Source of the DNA: Akkermansia muciniphila
GTDB taxonomy: Bacteria; Verrucomicrobiota; Verrucomicrobiia; Methylacidiphilales; Verrucolacustridaceae
Direction: 5' to 3'
Assembly: GCA_945878585.1 (NCBI GenBank)
Contig: CAMDXQ010000009.1
Span: forward strand, 1 to 32,556
DNA: 32,556 nt
Shown here: positions 1 to 5,555 of the stretch, piece by piece
Layout: each line of letters starts with the position of its first letter
Position numbering within the stretch: the stretch's first letter is position 1
Translations under genes and position numbers: made by a program
The notes under the pieces: model-generated
Seen by the model: the letters and a program-made list of their open reading frames with translations, nothing else
Told to the model about the DNA's origin: nothing
Databases searched by the model: none

Positions 1-256
1 AGAACTTGGAGATGGAGGTGAGTAGAGTTCCTTTTCCCGGAATGGGGTTGGGAAGAATAACATCGTAGGCGGAAATGCGATCGGAGGCGACGAGCCAGAT
101 CTGATTTTGCCAGCGGTAGATGTCGCGAACTTTTCCTGAGCGAAGTAAAGTCGGTTTCACGTAACCCGATCGTAGCGGTCGGGAAGAAAATTGGAATTTT
201 CGATTCTTTTGGTCTGGAAGGTCAGGGGGTGGCACTGCCTTGACTTCGAGAGGCAT
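1..256 (-). CDS. purC: SAICAR synthase, N-terminal part (runs off window)
   Basis: This is the first 85 codons of phosphoribosylaminoimidazole-succinocarboxamide synthase, the purine pathway enzyme that joins aspartate to CAIR using ATP. It is absent from the ORF track because the stop lies outside the window. Reading the minus strand from the ATG at 256 gives [18 protein letters not shown], followed by the family signature GKVRDIY, then [14 protein letters not shown] and IPGKGTLLT, which are the usual ATP-binding N-terminal motifs of PurC. About 35 residues precede the GKVRDIY motif, a slightly long N-terminal lead, so an internal start is possible. The gene is divergent from the SAM-riboswitch operon, with only about 20 bases between its start codon and the riboswitch P1 stem, so the two promoters must overlap. 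Confidence 0.93.
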   Translation of the reverse strand, partial: MPLEVKAVPPPDLPDQKNRKFQFSSRPLRSGYVKPTLLRSGKVRDIYRWQNQIWLVASDRISAYDVILPNPIPGKGTLLTSISKF

Positions 257-268
257 GTAAGAGATTCT
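240..268 (+). promoter_or_regulatory. Possible promoter for the SAM-riboswitch operon
   Basis: TTGACT at 240-245 is a good -35 match. With a 17-base spacer the -10 would be GATTCT at 263-268, which is weak (3 of 6). TTCTAT at 265-270 with a 19-base spacer is an alternative. The position fits transcription starting just ahead of the riboswitch P1 stem at 278. The -35 lies inside the first codons of divergent purC. Confidence 0.35.
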
Positions 269-277
269 ATAGGGGCG

Positions 278-413
278 CTTCTTATCAAGAGCAGTGGAGG
301 GGCTGGCCCTACGAAACTGCGGCAACCGGACCCCATCTTCGGATGGGGTTGTTAGGGTGCCAAACCCAGTCAGGCGCTTTCCCGAAAGGGGGAGTGTCGG
401 AAAGGATGAGAGG
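278..413 (+). promoter_or_regulatory. SAM-I (S-box) riboswitch aptamer
   Basis: The segment carries the S-box consensus in order: CTTATCAAGAG, GTGGAGGG, CTGGCCCTACGAAAC, CGGCAACC, GGTGCCAAACC and finally GATGAGAG. P1 forms from 278-286 with 405-413 (9 pairs, two of them wobble). P2 is GCAGT at 291-295 with ACTGC at 316-320. P3 is a perfect ACCCCATC hairpin closed by a TTCG tetraloop at 331-348. CTGG at 303-306 can form the usual pseudoknot with CCAG at 366-369. Known members bind S-adenosylmethionine and switch methionine and sulfur genes off. It sits in the leader of the thrC-like gene, which starts 102 bases downstream. Confidence 0.93.
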
Positions 414-487
414 ATCGGCATTCCGCGTATAGACGCAGTGTGATCCCCCATTCTTACAGGCGAACAAACCGGCCATGACTGGGTTTG
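361..487 (+). promoter_or_regulatory. Riboswitch expression platform: long-range inverted repeat
   Basis: CAAACCCAGTCA at 361-372, inside the aptamer, is a perfect 12-base reverse complement of TGACTGGGTTTG at 476-487. The pairing would destroy the pseudoknot and P4 region, so it is mutually exclusive with the SAM-bound fold. CAAACC at 465-470 can pair locally with GGTTTG at 482-487 as an alternative. Another small hairpin, with arms GGATC 412-416 and GATCC 442-446 and an inner GCGT/ACGC, lies between. No U-run follows any of these hairpins, so control is probably at translation initiation or by an unusual attenuator, rather than by a classical terminator. Confidence 0.55.
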
Positions 488-515
488 AAATCGGGCAGGG
501 GCGCACGAAAGAGAC

Positions 516-1778
516 ATGGCTGGAAAATTTTTCTCCAAGTTAAAGTGTCGCGAATGTGGCCGGACCTATCCGGCTCAGGCGATCCATGTGTGCGAGTTCG
601 ATTTTGGACCTTTGGAGGCAGACTACGATTATACGGCGATTGGTTCCGTCTTGAACCGAAAGTTAATCGAGTCCCGTCCCGATTCGATGTGGCGTTATCG
701 GGAGCTTCTTCCGCTTGAAGCAGAGCCCACGGTTGGAAAGCAGGTTGGGTTTACGCCTTTGGTGAAGGCAGATCGACTGGCCAAGGCTCTTGGGGTGAAG
801 GCTTGTTATGTGAAAAACGACACCGTGAATCACCCGACGCTGAGTTTCAAGGATCGGGTGGTGGCGGTGGCGCTTTCGCGGGCCCGGGAGTTGGGATTCA
901 AGGTGGTGGCCTGTGCCTCGACGGGAAACTTGGCAAATTCGGTCGCGGCGAATGCGGCGAGTGCAGGTTTGGAAAGTTGGGTTCTGATTCCGGCCGACCT
1001 TGAACAAAACAAAGTCCTCAACAGCATCGTCTATGGAACGAATGTGGTTGGCATTGAGGGTGCGTATGACGCCGTGAACCGGCTTTGCTCCGAGATTGCC
1101 GGTAAGTACGGGTGGGGATTTGTGAATGTGAATTTACGTCCGTACTACGCGGAGGGTTCGAAGACATTCGGGTATGAAATCATGGAGCAGTTGGGTTGGA
1201 GAATTCCTCGCCACACGGTGGTTTGTATGGCCAGCGGCTCGCTTTTAACAAAAATCCACAAGGCGTATGGGGAATTTACGAAGCTGGGGCTGACATCGAA
1301 GTCGGCCTTTTCGATTCATGGGGCGCAAGCGACGGGTTGCAACCCGATCACAGCTGCTCGTAAGAGTGGTACGGATCTGATTCGCCCGGTTCCCCATCCG
1401 AAGACGATTGCGAAGTCGTTGGCAATTGGAACACCTGCGGACGGCTATTATGCGGTGAAGTCGATGGCTACGACGGGAGGATGGTCGGAGGACGCGACGG
1501 ATGAGGAGATTATTGAGGGCATTCAGCTACTGGCCGAAACGGAGGGGATCTTTGCGGAAACCGCCGGGGGAGTAACCGTCGCTTGTGCCAAGAAGTTGGT
1601 GCAGACGGGGAAGATTCCCAAGGACGAGGAGGTGGTATTGTGCATCACGGGTCACGGCTTGAAAACGGTGGAAGCCTTGGTCGGACATTTGGACAGCCCG
1701 TCGAAAATCAAACCCAGCCTAAAGGATTTTGATGCGTTGCTTTCGTCCGGACTCGCCAAAAGGCACGTCCAAGTCTAG
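516..1778 (+). CDS. thrC: Threonine synthase-like PLP enzyme (possible homocysteine-forming role)
   Basis: The 420-residue protein belongs to the fold type II PLP family of threonine synthase, which converts O-phosphohomoserine to threonine and phosphate. A zinc-ribbon-like N-terminus (C11, C14, C26, with Asp where a fourth Cys would often be) precedes the catalytic domain. The PLP lysine is K112 in [24 protein letters not shown] is the phosphate/substrate glycine-rich segment, and [12 protein letters not shown] is the C-terminal cofactor motif. The start at 516 follows a weak AAAGAG. It leads an operon behind a SAM-I riboswitch and is followed 10 bases later by a ThiS/MoaD-like carrier and a NIL protein. 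That context suggests sulfur transfer to O-phosphohomoserine rather than, or besides, hydrolysis to threonine. The family call is firm; the substrate in this operon is not. Confidence 0.9.
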   Translation: MAGKFFSKLKCRECGRTYPAQAIHVCEFDFGPLEADYDYTAIGSVLNRKLIESRPDSMWRYRELLPLEAEPTVGKQVGFTPLVKADRLAKALGVKACYVKNDTVNHPTLSFKDRVVAVALSRARELGFKVVACASTGNLANSVAANAASAGLESWVLIPADLEQNKVLNSIVYGTNVVGIEGAYDAVNRLCSEIAGKYGWGFVNVNLRPYYAEGSKTFGYEIMEQLGWRIPRHTVVCMASGSLLTKIHKAYGEFTKLGLTSKSAFSIHGAQATGCNPITAARKSGTDLIRPVPHPKTIAKSLAIGTPADGYYAVKSMATTGGWSEDATDEEIIEGIQLLAETEGIFAETAGGVTVACAKKLVQTGKIPKDEEVVLCITGHGLKTVEALVGHLDSPSKIKPSLKDFDALLSSGLAKRHVQV

Positions 1779-1788
1779 AAAAGGGATT

Positions 1789-2064
1789 ATGGCCGTTTCT
1801 GTCAGCATTCCGACTCCGCTTCGCGCCCTGACCGGGCAGAAGGATACCGTAGAGGTGGAGGCAAAAGATGTGCATGCGATGTTGGCATCGCTCGAGAAGT
1901 CGTTTCCCGGGATCCACGATCGGTTGGTGGATGAAAAAGGGGAGGTCCGTCGTTTCGTGAATATTTATGTGGGCGGTGAGGATATTCGTTTTCTCCAAAA
2001 TCAGCAGACTCCGCTCAAGGCTGGAGATGAAGTGAGTATCGTTCCCGCCATTGCGGGGGGTTGA
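1789..2064 (+). CDS. ThiS/MoaD-family sulfur carrier protein
   Basis: This is a 91-residue ubiquitin-fold carrier. The ORF-track start at 1729 lies inside thrC; ATG 1789 has AAGGG just upstream and begins MAVSVSIPTPLRALTG, the usual first strand of MoaD-like proteins. The C-terminus is SIVPAIAGG. The terminal Gly-Gly is the site that E1-like enzymes adenylate and convert to a thiocarboxylate in MoaD, ThiS, CysO and HcyS. No moa, thi or cysM genes are nearby; the partners are a thrC-like enzyme and a NIL protein under SAM control. A job in homocysteine or methionine formation is therefore more likely than molybdopterin or thiamin. The activating E1 is not in this window. Confidence 0.88.
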   Translation: MAVSVSIPTPLRALTGQKDTVEVEAKDVHAMLASLEKSFPGIHDRLVDEKGEVRRFVNIYVGGEDIRFLQNQQTPLKAGDEVSIVPAIAGG

Positions 2065-2069
2065 TTTGT

Positions 2070-2324
2070 ATGGCGACCAAGCGAGTAAGCCTCCGGTACT
2101 GGCTGACCTTTGATCCGGAGACCGGAAAGAAGCCTTTGCTCTATCTGATGAGTAAGAAGTTTGATCTGGAATTCAATGTGCGTTCGGCTTCGGCAGACCG
2201 AGATGTGTTTGTGATGGCATTGGAGTTCACGGGAGCGCACGAAAAGATTGATGAAGTGGTGAAGTGGTTTGAAAAACAGGGTGTTCAGGTAGAGCCTGTC
2301 GAGATCAACACGATCGAGGGATAA
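2070..2324 (+). CDS. NIL-domain protein
   Basis: This 84-residue protein matches the NIL domain, a ferredoxin-like fold also found at the C-terminus of MetN methionine transport ATPases and in proteins linked to homocysteine synthesis in archaea. Visible features are the opening strand RVSLRYWLTFDPE, then KKPLLYLMSKKFDLEFNVRSA, and a closing KIDEVVKWFEKQGVQVEPVEI. The track start at TTG 2061 would sit directly on the GGGGGG ribosome-binding site. ATG 2070 with a 9-base spacer is better. The start lies 5 bases past the carrier's stop, so the two are probably translationally linked. It may sense methionine or SAM, or act as a helper subunit; this is inference from context. Confidence 0.82.
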   Translation: MATKRVSLRYWLTFDPETGKKPLLYLMSKKFDLEFNVRSASADRDVFVMALEFTGAHEKIDEVVKWFEKQGVQVEPVEINTIEG

Positions 2325-2332
2325 AGGGCGGC

Positions 2333-3199
2333 ATGAAGGTCCTGATTCTCGGGGCCGGGGGATTGACCGGGCGGTATTTGGTGAAAGAGGCGAAGCGACG
2401 GGGGATGGAAGTGACGGCACTGACCCATTGTGATCTCGATATCACCCAGCCCGATGCGGCGAATGGAGCGTTGCTCAAGTTTCAGCCGGATTGCGTGATC
2501 AACGCTGCTTCTTTGACCCGTTTGGAGCGTTGTGAGGAGGATCCGGTCGCGAGTCGAAAAATCAACACGACGGCTCCGGCGGATTGGGCCAAGGAGTGTG
2601 GAAAAGTGGGTATCAAGTTTGTGCATTTGGGAACGGATTACATTTTTGATGGAACAAAGAAAACGCCTTACGTTCCGGAAGATCCGGCGTCTCCTTTGTC
2701 TCGCTATGGCCACGACAAAGCGAATGGGGAAAAGCAGGTGCTTTTGGCGAATTCACAGGCATTGATCGTGCGGTTGGCTTGGGTGTTTGGACATGGTGGT
2801 TCAACCTTTATGAGCCAGCTTCCGGGAATTTTGGCCGAGCGGGAGGTAGTCGAGTTGGCGGGGGGACGGAGGGGCTCGTGTACCTATGCCGGAGAAGCGG
2901 CGCGGATCATACTCGATTTGGCGAGGGGAGATGCACGGGGAATCTTTCACGGAGTTCAAAGTGGGGAGACCACGTGGAAAGAATTTGCGAAAAAGGCGGT
3001 GGAGTTGATGCGGGGGAGAGGAGGGAAGGTCGCTTGTCGGGAGATTCGGGAACTTTCCTTGGATCAGATTCCGGGGATGAAGGTGGCGCGTCCTGCGTTT
3101 TCGCCTCTGGACGTTCAGCAGACGGAAAAGTTTCTTGGAAGAAAAATTCCGAATTGGGAAAAGGGATTGGAAGAGTATTTGGCAGAAATCGGTTTTTAG
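2333..3199 (+). CDS. RmlD-like NAD(P)-dependent sugar-nucleotide reductase
   Basis: The 288-residue extended short-chain dehydrogenase resembles dTDP-4-dehydrorhamnose reductase, which completes dTDP-rhamnose. The Rossmann motif is GAGGLTGRYL at residues 7-16, CDLDITQPD is the loop after the second strand, and NAASLTRLERCEEDP matches the RmlD substrate side. The catalytic Tyr-Lys pair is SRYGHDKANGE, with LGTDYIFDGT before it. It starts 8 bases after the NIL gene with AAAGGG ahead, so it belongs to the same transcript. The following gene is nucleotidyltransferase-like, which fits nucleotide-sugar metabolism. rmlA, rmlB and rmlC are not in the window. The same fold serves as the beta subunit of eukaryotic methionine adenosyltransferase, an alternative worth noting given the SAM switch. 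Confidence 0.8.
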   Translation: MKVLILGAGGLTGRYLVKEAKRRGMEVTALTHCDLDITQPDAANGALLKFQPDCVINAASLTRLERCEEDPVASRKINTTAPADWAKECGKVGIKFVHLGTDYIFDGTKKTPYVPEDPASPLSRYGHDKANGEKQVLLANSQALIVRLAWVFGHGGSTFMSQLPGILAEREVVELAGGRRGSCTYAGEAARIILDLARGDARGIFHGVQSGETTWKEFAKKAVELMRGRGGKVACREIRELSLDQIPGMKVARPAFSPLDVQQTEKFLGRKIPNWEKGLEEYLAEIGF

Positions 3200-3240
3200 C
3201 GAAACTGGTTTGAAGAGTTTGGAAACCTTGCTAGTTCAAA

Positions 3241-4155
3241 ATGATGTCATCAAATCTTTCACTTTTGGTCATGGCAGCGGGAATGGGAAGCCGGTATGGC
3301 GGATTGAAACAGCTGGATCCGGTGGGTCCAGGGGGGGAGGTGCTGCTCGACTATGCAGTTTACGATGCGAAGCATGCAGGGTTTGAGCGGGTGGTGTTCC
3401 TGATCCGGAAGGATCTGGAGGCAGATTTCCGAAAAGCGATTGGGAAACGATACGAAGGGAAGATCGAAGTGGATTACGCCTTTCAGGAGCTGCATGACCT
3501 GCCTAAAGGGTTCGTGGTTCCCGAAGGAAGAAAAAAGCCGTGGGGTACGGGTCAAGCGATCCTCGCAGCCGGATCGGTGATTCGGGGTGGCTTTGTTGCG
3601 ATCAACGCGGATGATTTTTATGGTCGGGAATCGTACCGACTTTTGCATGCGCATTTGACGTCGCCGACTGGAAAGGGGAAGGGGGAGTTTTCGATGGCGG
3701 GATTTCGGCTGGATCAAACGTTATCGGATCACGGAACGGTGACCCGAGGAGTATGCCAGCGAGATCCAAAAGGCTTTCTCGTTGGGGTGGAGGAGTATTT
3801 TGATCTGCATCAAGAGGGGGGCAAGGTGAAGGGGAAGAATCACTCCGGTCGGGAAGGTGTATTTCCCGGGGAAGATCCGGTTTCGATGAATTGCTGGGGG
3901 TTCAACGCATCGATTTTTCCCATGTTGCAGGAGGGGTTTGAGACCTTTCTGAAAGAAGCGGGTTCGTCTGAGAAATCAGAGTATCTCATTCCTAATGCTG
4001 TGGGTGGATGGATTCGGGAGAGGAAGGCTCGGGTTCAGGTTTTGCCGACATCGGAAAAGTGGGCTGGAATGACCTATCCGGAAGACAAACAACTGGTGGC
4101 GGATTATCTGAAGGGTTTGGTTGCCAGGGGAGTCTATCCTCATCCTTTGTTTTGA
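3241..4155 (+). CDS. Sugar-phosphate nucleotidyltransferase-like protein
   Basis: The 304-residue protein has the Rossmann-like NTP-transferase N-terminus. LLVMAAGMGSRYGGLKQLDPVG is a variant of the GxGxRxxxxxxxxPK signature, with K near residue 23 as the likely nucleotide-phosphate contact. ALAAGSVIRGGFVAINADDFYG-type sequence near residue 120 supplies the metal-binding Asp. There is no left-handed beta-helix C-terminus of the GlmU kind. Two adjacent ATGs (3241 and 3244) could both serve as starts, and no clear Shine-Dalgarno is seen. The gap from the RmlD-like gene is 41 bases, so co-transcription is likely. It may make an NDP-sugar or NDP-alcohol; the substrate cannot be read from the sequence. 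Confidence 0.72.
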   Translation: MMSSNLSLLVMAAGMGSRYGGLKQLDPVGPGGEVLLDYAVYDAKHAGFERVVFLIRKDLEADFRKAIGKRYEGKIEVDYAFQELHDLPKGFVVPEGRKKPWGTGQAILAAGSVIRGGFVAINADDFYGRESYRLLHAHLTSPTGKGKGEFSMAGFRLDQTLSDHGTVTRGVCQRDPKGFLVGVEEYFDLHQEGGKVKGKNHSGREGVFPGEDPVSMNCWGFNASIFPMLQEGFETFLKEAGSSEKSEYLIPNAVGGWIRERKARVQVLPTSEKWAGMTYPEDKQLVADYLKGLVARGVYPHPLF

Positions 4156-4180
4156 GTTTTTTTGGAGGTAGAATTTCCTC

Positions 4181-5233
4181 ATGAGAAATCCTTGGCAGTT
4201 TTGGATCGGATTGGGCCTGCTTGCAGGGCTGGCGGTGTGGTGGTTTTCAGGGCATCTTGGTGCGATGACACAGGGAAAAGAAAAGAAACAAGGTGAAGGC
4301 GTGATGGTTCGTCTTATGACGGAGGAAGGGACGACCGGACCGGTTTTCGAAGTTCCAAAAGTAGTGCGATCGGACAAGGAGTGGGCGGCGCGTCTGAGTA
4401 TCGAGCAGTTTCGAATCGGAAGAACCGCTGGAACAGAGCGGGCCTTTTGCGGAGTGTTTCACGATAACCACAAAAAGGGGGTGTATTTCTGTGCGGGTTG
4501 CGGTCTGCCGTTATTTCGATCGGGAGACAAATTTGATTCCGGCACGGGTTGGCCGAGTTTCTTTCAGCCGTTCGCCGAGGAGAATATTGGGGAGCAGACC
4601 GACAACGAACTGGGCATGACCCGGACGGAAGTTCACTGCATTCGCTGCGACATGCATCTCGGCCATGTGTTTCCGGACGGGCCGAAGCCTTCTGGATTGC
4701 GATATTGCATCAACTCAGCTGTGTTGAGCTTTCAGGAAGAGGGTCCGGCTCCAGAGTTGGAGACGCTCGATCTGGGGGCAGGATGTTTTTGGGGAGTGGA
4801 GGAGGTGTACTCGAAATTTGTCGGAACTCGAAAAACAGAAGTGGGATATGAGGGAGGGTGGACCAAGGCTCCGACCTATCAGGAAGTGTGTGGTCATGGA
4901 ACGGGGCATGCGGAGGTGATGCGACTGGTTTACGAGACGAAGAAAACCAACACGCGAAAAGTGGTGGAATATTTTTTCAAGATTCATGATCCAACAACGC
5001 TGAATCGTCAGGGTCCGGATGTGGGGGATCAGTATCGGTCGGCGATCTATTTCACCCGACCAGAGCAGGAAATGGTGATTCGCAGCGTGATCGCGGAGTT
5101 GACGCAGCAGAAAAAGTTCTCAAGACCGATCGTTACTCAGGTGGATCTGGCGGGACCATTCACCCCTGCGGAGGAGTATCACCAAAAGTATTTCCAAAAA
5201 CATGGCGGTGCTGGTTGTCACGTTCCGCAGTAA
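4181..5233 (+). CDS. msrBA: Membrane-anchored methionine sulfoxide reductase MsrB-MsrA fusion
   Basis: The 350-residue bifunctional protein reduces both stereoisomers of methionine sulfoxide. Residues 5-28 form a hydrophobic N-terminal segment (FWIGLGLLAGLAVWWF), so it is an inner-membrane anchor or uncleaved signal facing the periplasm. The MsrB domain comes first (about 65-185): zinc cysteines C104, C107, C153 and C156, motif GTGWPSF, and catalytic C176 in RYCINS. MsrA follows (about 195-350): GCFWG with catalytic C202, GYEGG, GHAEV, and late cysteine CHVPQ as a possible resolving residue. The B-then-A order is the reverse of Neisseria PilB, which is A then B. GGAGG lies 12 bases before ATG 4181, a rather long spacing. 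It is the last gene before the nrd regulatory gap. Confidence 0.92.
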   Translation: MRNPWQFWIGLGLLAGLAVWWFSGHLGAMTQGKEKKQGEGVMVRLMTEEGTTGPVFEVPKVVRSDKEWAARLSIEQFRIGRTAGTERAFCGVFHDNHKKGVYFCAGCGLPLFRSGDKFDSGTGWPSFFQPFAEENIGEQTDNELGMTRTEVHCIRCDMHLGHVFPDGPKPSGLRYCINSAVLSFQEEGPAPELETLDLGAGCFWGVEEVYSKFVGTRKTEVGYEGGWTKAPTYQEVCGHGTGHAEVMRLVYETKKTNTRKVVEYFFKIHDPTTLNRQGPDVGDQYRSAIYFTRPEQEMVIRSVIAELTQQKKFSRPIVTQVDLAGPFTPAEEYHQKYFQKHGGAGCHVPQ

Positions 5234-5290
5234 GAAATTGTCCGAATCCGGGAAACTTTTCTGTTTTGTGAATAAGTAGACCATTGAGGG

Positions 5291-5318
5291 GGTCGTTTTT
5301 GCGTAGGGAAAAACGACC
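5291..5318. repeat. 10-bp inverted repeat after msrBA (candidate terminator)
   Basis: GGTCGTTTTT at 5291-5300 and AAAAACGACC at 5309-5318 are perfect reverse complements around the 8-base loop GCGTAGGG. It lies 58 bases after the msrBA stop and could end that transcript. However, no clean T-run follows and the stem is A/T-rich, so termination is only a guess. Confidence 0.45.
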
Positions 5319-5374
5319 TATTCGCTTTAATTTAAGAGATATACGAACAAAATTAAAAAATTTCGCAAAGTCTA

Positions 5375-5402
5375 TTGACACGTAAAATTCTCACACTACA
5401 TC
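5375..5402 (+). promoter_or_regulatory. Probable nrdBA promoter
   Basis: TTGACA at 5375-5380 is a perfect -35 box. TACATC at 5397-5402, 16 bases on, is a moderate -10. TCTAGT at 5401-5406 is an alternative with long spacing. The stretch just upstream, about 5349-5364, is nearly all A/T and could serve as an UP element. The presumed -10 lies inside the first NrdR-type box, which would let a bound repressor block RNA polymerase. Confidence 0.55.
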
Positions 5403-5408
5403 TAGTCC
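5393..5408. promoter_or_regulatory. NrdR box 1
   Basis: ACACTACATCTAGTCC matches the NrdR box consensus acaCwAtATaTwGtgt at 12 of 16 positions, including every strongly conserved one. NrdR represses ribonucleotide reductase genes when ATP/dATP levels signal sufficiency. The box overlaps the -10 region of the proposed nrd promoter. NrdR itself is not encoded in the window. Confidence 0.65.
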
Positions 5409-5423
5409 CCTTGAACACATTCA

Positions 5424-5440
5424 ACACAACTCAAAGGTGT
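5424..5440. promoter_or_regulatory. NrdR box 2 (weaker)
   Basis: ACACAACTCAAAGGTGT keeps the ACAC and GTGT ends but has a degenerate centre, one base longer than consensus. It extends to a CAACAC/GTGTTG inverted repeat. It starts exactly 31 bases after box 1, the roughly three-helical-turn spacing typical of paired NrdR boxes, which is the main reason to believe it. Confidence 0.5.
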
Positions 5441-5456
5441 TGCGGGCTAAATAAGG

Positions 5457-5480
5457 TATTTACGCATATTAGCGTAAATA
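5457..5480. promoter_or_regulatory. Perfect 9-bp palindrome in the nrd leader
   Basis: TATTTACGC at 5457-5465 and GCGTAAATA at 5472-5480 are perfect reverse complements separated by ATATTA. The site does not match NrdR boxes and lies between them and nrdB. It could be an operator for another regulator, or an RNA hairpin in the leader. I do not recognise its binding protein. Confidence 0.55.
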
Positions 5481-5489
5481 ATAGTGAAA

Positions 5490-5555
5490 ATGGCTCCTGC
5501 GGCGGGTATGCAAGCCTGGCCCTCGCAGAAGCTGGAAAGCGGGATTAAATTATGA
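5490..5555 (+). CDS. Possible 21-codon leader peptide with hairpin, coupled to nrdB
   Basis: An ATG at 5490 opens a frame reading MAPAAGMQAWPSQKLESGIKL whose TGA overlaps the nrdB start (ATGA, 4 bases). The same stretch can fold: CTGCG 5497-5501 with CGCAG 5524-5528, plus inner GGG 5504-5506 with CCC 5520-5522. No strong ribosome-binding site precedes it, and the ATGA overlap alone is weak evidence, so it may be untranslated leader RNA. It falls in the 318-base gap 5234-5551, whose other content is listed separately. Confidence 0.25.
   Translation: MAPAAGMQAWPSQKLESGIKL

Noticed and set aside
309-506. 65-residue minus-strand ORF between purC and thrC
   Set aside because: It lies across the SAM-I riboswitch and its switch helix; the RNA structure explains the sequence, and there is no ribosome-binding site or recognisable protein.
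5490-5551. Riboswitch in the nrdB leader
   Set aside because: The hairpin is simple and matches no riboswitch class I know, such as cobalamin or purine types; kept only as a leader hairpin.
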